A stretch of 11,253 bases of DNA. It comes from an uncultured Verrucomicrobia subdivision 3 bacterium (GTDB lineage Bacteria; Verrucomicrobiota; Verrucomicrobiae; Limisphaerales; UBA11358). Location: assembly GCA_903847285.1 (NCBI GenBank), contig CAINDH010000065.1, positions 1 through 11,253 of the forward strand. The letters run 5' to 3'. Shown piece by piece: positions 7,159 to 11,253 of this stretch (position 1 is the stretch's first letter; each line of letters begins with the position of its first letter). Both the position numbers and the translations under genes were made by a program. Under the pieces are notes generated by a model. The model was given only the letters and a program-made list of their open reading frames with translations, made no database searches and was not told where the DNA came from.

Positions 7159-7593
7159 TCACGCCGGCTGCAACGTAGGTTTTTTGGCAATCAACTCCAT
7201 GACGAGGCCGACAAGCTGCGCTTTGTTCAGTGGCTTTTGCAGAAACTCCACCGCACCAGCAGTTAGAGCCCTGGCACGAACTTTTTCGGGGGCATCGCTG
7301 GAAATCATGATGACAGGTGTGTCTTTGATGCCTTGGACGCGCTGCATCCAGTCAATCGCCCAAAAACCGTCGCGCTCCTTCCCGAACATCGCGTCGGGCG
7401 GAAAGTTGATGTCGAGCACGATTACATCAGGATGTTCTTGGCGGATGGTCTGCAACGCTTCGGTGATGTCGCCGGACATGAGCACCTTCACGCCATGGTC
7501 ACGCAGGGAAAAATACACGGCGCGTTGAATGATTGGGTTATCGTCAATCACCAAGACCTTGCCTTTCGATGGCGTTGGGGCAGTCACGTTCAT
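7159..7593 (-). CDS. Single-domain (CheY-like) response regulator
   Basis: This is a cytosolic receiver domain that would be phosphorylated by a histidine kinase; it has no DNA-binding or enzymatic output domain, so it probably acts through protein contacts or as a phosphotransfer intermediate. The 144 residues include the acidic pair Asp17-Asp18 (VLVIDDN), the phospho-acceptor Asp61 (VIVLDINFP), the switch Ser98 (MISSDA) and Lys120-Pro121 (FLQKPL). A loop after Asp61 is longer than in CheY (DAMFGKERDGF). The ATG at 7593 has an AGGA eight bases upstream. No histidine kinase is adjacent; the divergent neighbour is the lipid-repair fusion gene and the downstream one a DUF6580-like membrane protein, so the partner is unknown. 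Confidence 0.9.
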   Translation of the reverse strand: MNVTAPTPSKGKVLVIDDNPIIQRAVYFSLRDHGVKVLMSGDITEALQTIRQEHPDVIVLDINFPPDAMFGKERDGFWAIDWMQRVQGIKDTPVIMISSDAPEKVRARALTAGAVEFLQKPLNKAQLVGLVMELIAKKPTLQPA

Positions 7594-7739
7594 AATTCTA
7601 TTCCTGCCTCGTCATCGGCCAATCGTTACGGGACTTGAGTGAGTAAAAGCTCGAAACCCCTCACCGACCATCGCCCGAGGCAATGATGCCAAAAGTTTTT
7701 CAATTCCCACTTAGTAATGCGTGCTGTTAGCTTGACGGC

Positions 7740-10700
7740 GTGAACAACGACCATCCTCAATCTTCCAGACTCAATCCCCCATCAGGGACGCGCGGGTTTT
7801 GGGCGCTCATCGTCACGCAGTTCCAGGGCGCGTTCAGCGACAACGTGGTGAAAAATCTGGTCGTCCTTGCAGCCATCTTCGGCACCACCATGTCAGCCAC
7901 CGAGAAAAATCATTTCGGCGAATCCATCGGCGCGCTTTTCTCGTTACCGTTCATTTTGTTTTCCATGACCGGCGGCTTTTTAGCCGACCGTTTCAGCAAA
8001 CGCTCCGTGATGCTGGGCGTGAAAGTTTTTGAGCTACTCATCATGACGCTGGTGCTAGCCGGGTTGTGGACGATGAATAAAAATCTTTTGCTCATCTGCG
8101 TGTTTCTGATGGGCACACATAGCGCGTTTTTTGGCCCTAGTAAATACGGCTCGCTGCCGGAACTGTTGCCGGAGCGGAAACTCTCTTGGGGCAACGGCAT
8201 TCTTGAACTCGGCACTTTCGTTGCCATCATCCTCGGCACAGTGGCGGCGGCACTGATGTCGGAATATTTTCGCGGCCGGCAATGGATCTCCGGGCTGGTG
8301 CTCGTCGCGCTCGCGATGACGGGCTTTATGGCCTGCCGACACATCACAATAATTCCGGCGTCGAATCCGCAGAAACAATTCAATCTAAACTTTCCGCTCG
8401 AAGTCTGGCGGCAGTTACGCGCCATGCGCGGCGACCGTCCGCTCTGGCTCGCGGTCATCGGCAATACCTACTTCAGCTTCTTTGGCGCGCTGCTTCTGCT
8501 GAATTTATTTTTCTACGGCGCGGATGTGCTGCACGTCACGGAAACTAAAATAGGACTGCTCAATGTCGCGATCGCGCTCGGTATCGGACTGGGTAGCGTG
8601 GCGGCGGGCTATCTGTCCGGCGGCAAAATCGAATACGGACTTGTGCCGCTGGGCGCATTCGGGCTGGCGCTCTTTTCGTCGCTGCTGGCCTTGCCGGGGG
8701 CGGACTTGTGGATTTCGTATGTGCTGCTCTCGCTGCTGGGATTCGCCGGCGGATTTTTCATCGTGCCCATCGCGGCGTTGCTGCAACACAAACCTGCGAG
8801 AGAGAACAAAGGACAAGTTCAGGCTACGGCGAACCTGCTGTCGTTCATCGGCGTATTCGCCGCGTCGGGCGCGCATTGGCTGCTTGCACAAGAATTGCAA
8901 TTCTCCCCGCGTCAGATTTTTCTCGTGGACGGTTTGATGACGCTCGCAGGCGCAATTTACGTTTTATTTCTGCTACCGGACGCGCTGCTGCGTTTTGTGC
9001 TGTGGTGCGCGACAAACACCATCTACAAAATCCGCATCGTCGGGCGCGATAACTTTCCGGCGAGAGGTGGCGCATTACTCGTGTGCAATCATCTGTCGTT
9101 TGCCGATGCTCTGCTGCTCATCGCGGCCACGGATCGACCGATTCGCTTCTTGATGTTCAAAGGCATCTACGAGCAACGCTGGATTAAGCCGTTCGCTAAA
9201 ATTCTCCGTGCGATTCCCGTCTCGTCAGACCAGCGCCCGCGTGAACTGATTCATTCGCTCCAAGCCGCGAGCGATGCTATTCGCAACGGCGAGGTCGTCT
9301 GTGTTTTTGCGGAAGGACAGATCACGCGGATTGGGCAACTGCTCCCGTTCCAACGCGGTTTCGAGCGCATCATGAAAGACGTGGAAGCACCCATCATTCC
9401 CATCTCGCTCGATGGGGTCATAGGCAGCCCGACAAGTTTTGAGCATGGCCGCATGGTCCGCCGTTTTCCGCAACACCTGCCGCATCTCGTCACCGTGAGC
9501 TTCGGTGTAGCCATGCCACCTACAGCCACACACGTTGAACTACGCGAAGCCGTGCAAGAACTCATCGCCGACGCGTGGCAATTTCGTCGCGCAAAAATGG
9601 AGCCGATGCCGCGCAACTTCGTCCGCTGCGCGCGGCGTCATCCTGGACGTTTCGCCATGAGCGATGCGACCAGCGGTAAAATTAATTTTGGCGAGGCGTT
9701 GGTTAAAACGGTTTTCCTCGCGCGCCGTTTAGGTCAAGCCTGGCAAGGGCAGGGGATGGTGGGAATTTTTCTGCCGCCGAGCGTGCCCGGGGCACTCGTG
9801 AATCAAGCGGCGTTTCTTTGCTGCAAGGTGCCGGTGAATCTGAACTACACGCTCTCTGAATCCGCCATCGCCAGTTGCGTTCAGCAGTGCGGCATCACCA
9901 CCGTCATCACCTCGCGGAAATTTTTGGAGAAAATAAAGCTCACGCCTCCCGGCAAATTACTTTTTCTCGAAGACATCGCCGCGAATCCGACCACTGTGGA
10001 AAAAATTGCCGCATGGGTTTCGGCGCGACTGTTACCCATCGCGCTACTTGAATCGTCAGTCAGTGACGATTCCATCTCCTTGTCCCACCCTGGGGGAGAG
10101 GGGAATCAAAAAGACAAATCACTTCGGGAGCAAAGACTGGATTCACTCGCCACCGTCATCTTTTCCAGCGGCAGCACGGGTGAACCGAAGGGCGTGATGC
10201 TTTCGCACTACCAAATCCTCTCCAACATCGAGCAGTTCGGACACATCCTGAACTTCACGCATCGGGATCGATTTCTTGGCATACTGCCGTTTTTCCACTC
10301 GTTCGGGTTTACCGTCACGCTTTGTTTGCCGGGCGAAATTGGCGCTGGCGTCGTCTATCACGCAAACCCGCTTGATGCACGCGCCATCGGCACGCTCGTG
10401 CGCGAGAACTCCGTCACGCTGCTGCTCGCCACACCGACGTTTCTACAACTCTACATGAGGGGCGTTTCCTCGGCGGACTTTGGCAGCCTGCAAATCGTCG
10501 TGACCGGCGCGGAAAAACTTTCCGAGCGGCTGGCCGATGCGTTTCAGGAACAGTTCGGCATTCGTCCGCTGGAAGGTTACGGCACGACGGAATGTGCACC
10601 CGCTGTGGCCATCAACATAATGGATTTTCGCGCGGCCGGTTTTCATCAGATCGGTGGCAAGCGTGGAAAAATTGGCCGCGCACTGCCCGGCATGCTCGCG

Positions 10701-11234
10701 AAGATAACGAATGCCGACGACCCGTGGAGCGGTAAGAACGCCGCGACCGGCGAACCGGGAATGTTGCTCGTTCGCGGCCCGAACATCATGCGCGGCTACC
10801 TCGGCCAACCGGAAAAAACGGCGGACGTTCTGCGTGGCGGCTGGTATTGCACCGGCGACATCGCCACGATGGACGAGGATGGATTTCTACAAATCACCGG
10901 ACGCTTGAGCCGGTTTAGCAAGATCGGCGGCGAAATGGTTCCGCATTTGAAGATTGAGGAAAAATTACAGGAACTCGCGAGCAAGGCCGAGACTTCCTTC
11001 GTCGTCACCGGCGTGCCGGATGAAAAGAAAGGCGAACGCCTCATCGTGTTGCACAAGCTGCTAGAAGCGGAACTGCCGACGGTATTAGAAAAGTTTTCCG
11101 CCAGCGATCTGCCGAACCTATGGAAGCCCAAGGCTGGAGATTTTTTCCGCGTGGAAAATTTTCCGATGCTCGGCACGGGCAAACTGGATTTGCGTGGAGT
11201 GAAAGAAATGGCGGCTCAGATGGCATCCCGTTGA
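7740..11234 (+). CDS. LplT-PlsC-Aas fusion: lysophospholipid transporter, acyltransferase and acyl-ACP synthetase
   Basis: The 1164-residue protein joins three activities that are two proteins in E. coli (LplT about 397 aa, Aas about 719 aa). Residues 1-415 are an MFS transporter with about 12 helices and a motif-A-like loop GGFLADRFSKR (78-88), expected to flip lysophospholipids inward. Residues 420-625 are a PlsC acyltransferase with NHLSFAD (HX4D at 451-456) and FAEGQIT (523-529) in place of the common FPEGTR. Residues 640-1164 are an adenylate-forming acyl-ACP synthetase with SSGSTGEPKG (809-818), GYGTTEC (946-952), CTGD (1037-1040) and the catalytic Lys1148 in GTGKLD. Together they would re-acylate imported lysophosphatidylethanolamine at the inner membrane. 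A linker insert at about 771-800 is discussed separately. The start is a GTG with no clear Shine-Dalgarno site. Similar three-part fusions are known in other bacteria. Confidence 0.92.
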   Translation: MNNDHPQSSRLNPPSGTRGFWALIVTQFQGAFSDNVVKNLVVLAAIFGTTMSATEKNHFGESIGALFSLPFILFSMTGGFLADRFSKRSVMLGVKVFELLIMTLVLAGLWTMNKNLLLICVFLMGTHSAFFGPSKYGSLPELLPERKLSWGNGILELGTFVAIILGTVAAALMSEYFRGRQWISGLVLVALAMTGFMACRHITIIPASNPQKQFNLNFPLEVWRQLRAMRGDRPLWLAVIGNTYFSFFGALLLLNLFFYGADVLHVTETKIGLLNVAIALGIGLGSVAAGYLSGGKIEYGLVPLGAFGLALFSSLLALPGADLWISYVLLSLLGFAGGFFIVPIAALLQHKPARENKGQVQATANLLSFIGVFAASGAHWLLAQELQFSPRQIFLVDGLMTLAGAIYVLFLLPDALLRFVLWCATNTIYKIRIVGRDNFPARGGALLVCNHLSFADALLLIAATDRPIRFLMFKGIYEQRWIKPFAKILRAIPVSSDQRPRELIHSLQAASDAIRNGEVVCVFAEGQITRIGQLLPFQRGFERIMKDVEAPIIPISLDGVIGSPTSFEHGRMVRRFPQHLPHLVTVSFGVAMPPTATHVELREAVQELIADAWQFRRAKMEPMPRNFVRCARRHPGRFAMSDATSGKINFGEALVKTVFLARRLGQAWQGQGMVGIFLPPSVPGALVNQAAFLCCKVPVNLNYTLSESAIASCVQQCGITTVITSRKFLEKIKLTPPGKLLFLEDIAANPTTVEKIAAWVSARLLPIALLESSVSDDSISLSHPGGEGNQKDKSLREQRLDSLATVIFSSGSTGEPKGVMLSHYQILSNIEQFGHILNFTHRDRFLGILPFFHSFGFTVTLCLPGEIGAGVVYHANPLDARAIGTLVRENSVTLLLATPTFLQLYMRGVSSADFGSLQIVVTGAEKLSERLADAFQEQFGIRPLEGYGTTECAPAVAINIMDFRAAGFHQIGGKRGKIGRALPGMLAKITNADDPWSGKNAATGEPGMLLVRGPNIMRGYLGQPEKTADVLRGGWYCTGDIATMDEDGFLQITGRLSRFSKIGGEMVPHLKIEEKLQELASKAETSFVVTGVPDEKKGERLIVLHKLLEAELPTVLEKFSASDLPNLWKPKAGDFFRVENFPMLGTGKLDLRGVKEMAAQMASR
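10050..10072 (+). repeat. Perfect 9-bp inverted repeat inside the acyl-ACP synthetase coding region
   Basis: GAATCGTCA (10050-10058) and TGACGATTC (10064-10072) are exact reverse complements around a 5-base loop. They lie at the start of a low-complexity stretch (about 10050-10139) that also contains the G-rich string CCCTGGGGGAGAGGGGA. The stretch reads through in frame. It resembles an interspersed repeat remnant more than conserved coding sequence. Confidence 0.55.
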
Positions 11235-11253
11235 AAATAGTAGGGGGCGCTAC

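Noticed and set aside
7605..7682. TGCCTCG/CGAGGCA inverted pair between the response regulator and the lipid-repair gene
   Set aside because: The arms are only 7 bases and 64 bases apart, which is expected by chance in a gap of this size.

Overview
The window reads as an ordinary, gene-dense stretch of a moderately GC-rich bacterial chromosome. I suggest a member of the Verrucomicrobiota or a close PVC relative. The reasons are indirect: weak use of Shine-Dalgarno sites, a GTP-type PEP carboxykinase, a probable DUF6580-like membrane protein, and a CCACAGATGGACA/TGTCCATCTGTGG interspersed repeat of a kind I associate with that group. This placement is an inference. I see no phage, transposase, CRISPR, rRNA or tRNA.

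Layout. (1) 1-1536, minus strand: GTP-dependent PEP carboxykinase (pckG), cut at its 3' end by the window edge. A possible 57-codon small ORF (1533-1706) lies directly upstream and overlaps the pckG start as ATGA. (2) 1806-4106, plus: a P1B-4-type heavy-metal efflux ATPase with a His- and Cys-rich N-terminus, divergent from pckG. (3) 4108-4186: an inverted-repeat element. (4) 4200-4667, plus: guanine deaminase (guaD). (5) 4661-7593, minus: five genes in one direction. In transcription order they are a single-domain response regulator, a DUF6580-like membrane protein, a YfcE-type phosphodiesterase, a DapF-type epimerase and a small three-helix membrane protein, which ends tail-to-tail with guaD over 7 bases. 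(6) 7740-11234, plus, divergent from the response regulator: one 1164-residue protein fusing an LplT-like lysophospholipid flippase, a PlsC acyltransferase and an acyl-ACP synthetase (Aas).

The genes do not form one pathway. They cover gluconeogenesis (pckG), metal export, purine salvage (guaD), lysine and peptidoglycan precursor synthesis (dapF) and phospholipid repair (the LplT-PlsC-Aas fusion). Only dapF and the small membrane protein, 12 bases apart, look strongly co-transcribed.

The observations most worth a second look are: a DapF homologue in which both catalytic cysteines are replaced by serine (codons at 5633-5635 and 5195-5197); the small ORF with a good ribosome-binding site coupled to pckG, which itself lacks one; and a repeat-like in-frame insert with a perfect hairpin in the linker of the acyl-ACP synthetase domain. 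I found no clear sign of a wholly new multi-gene system.
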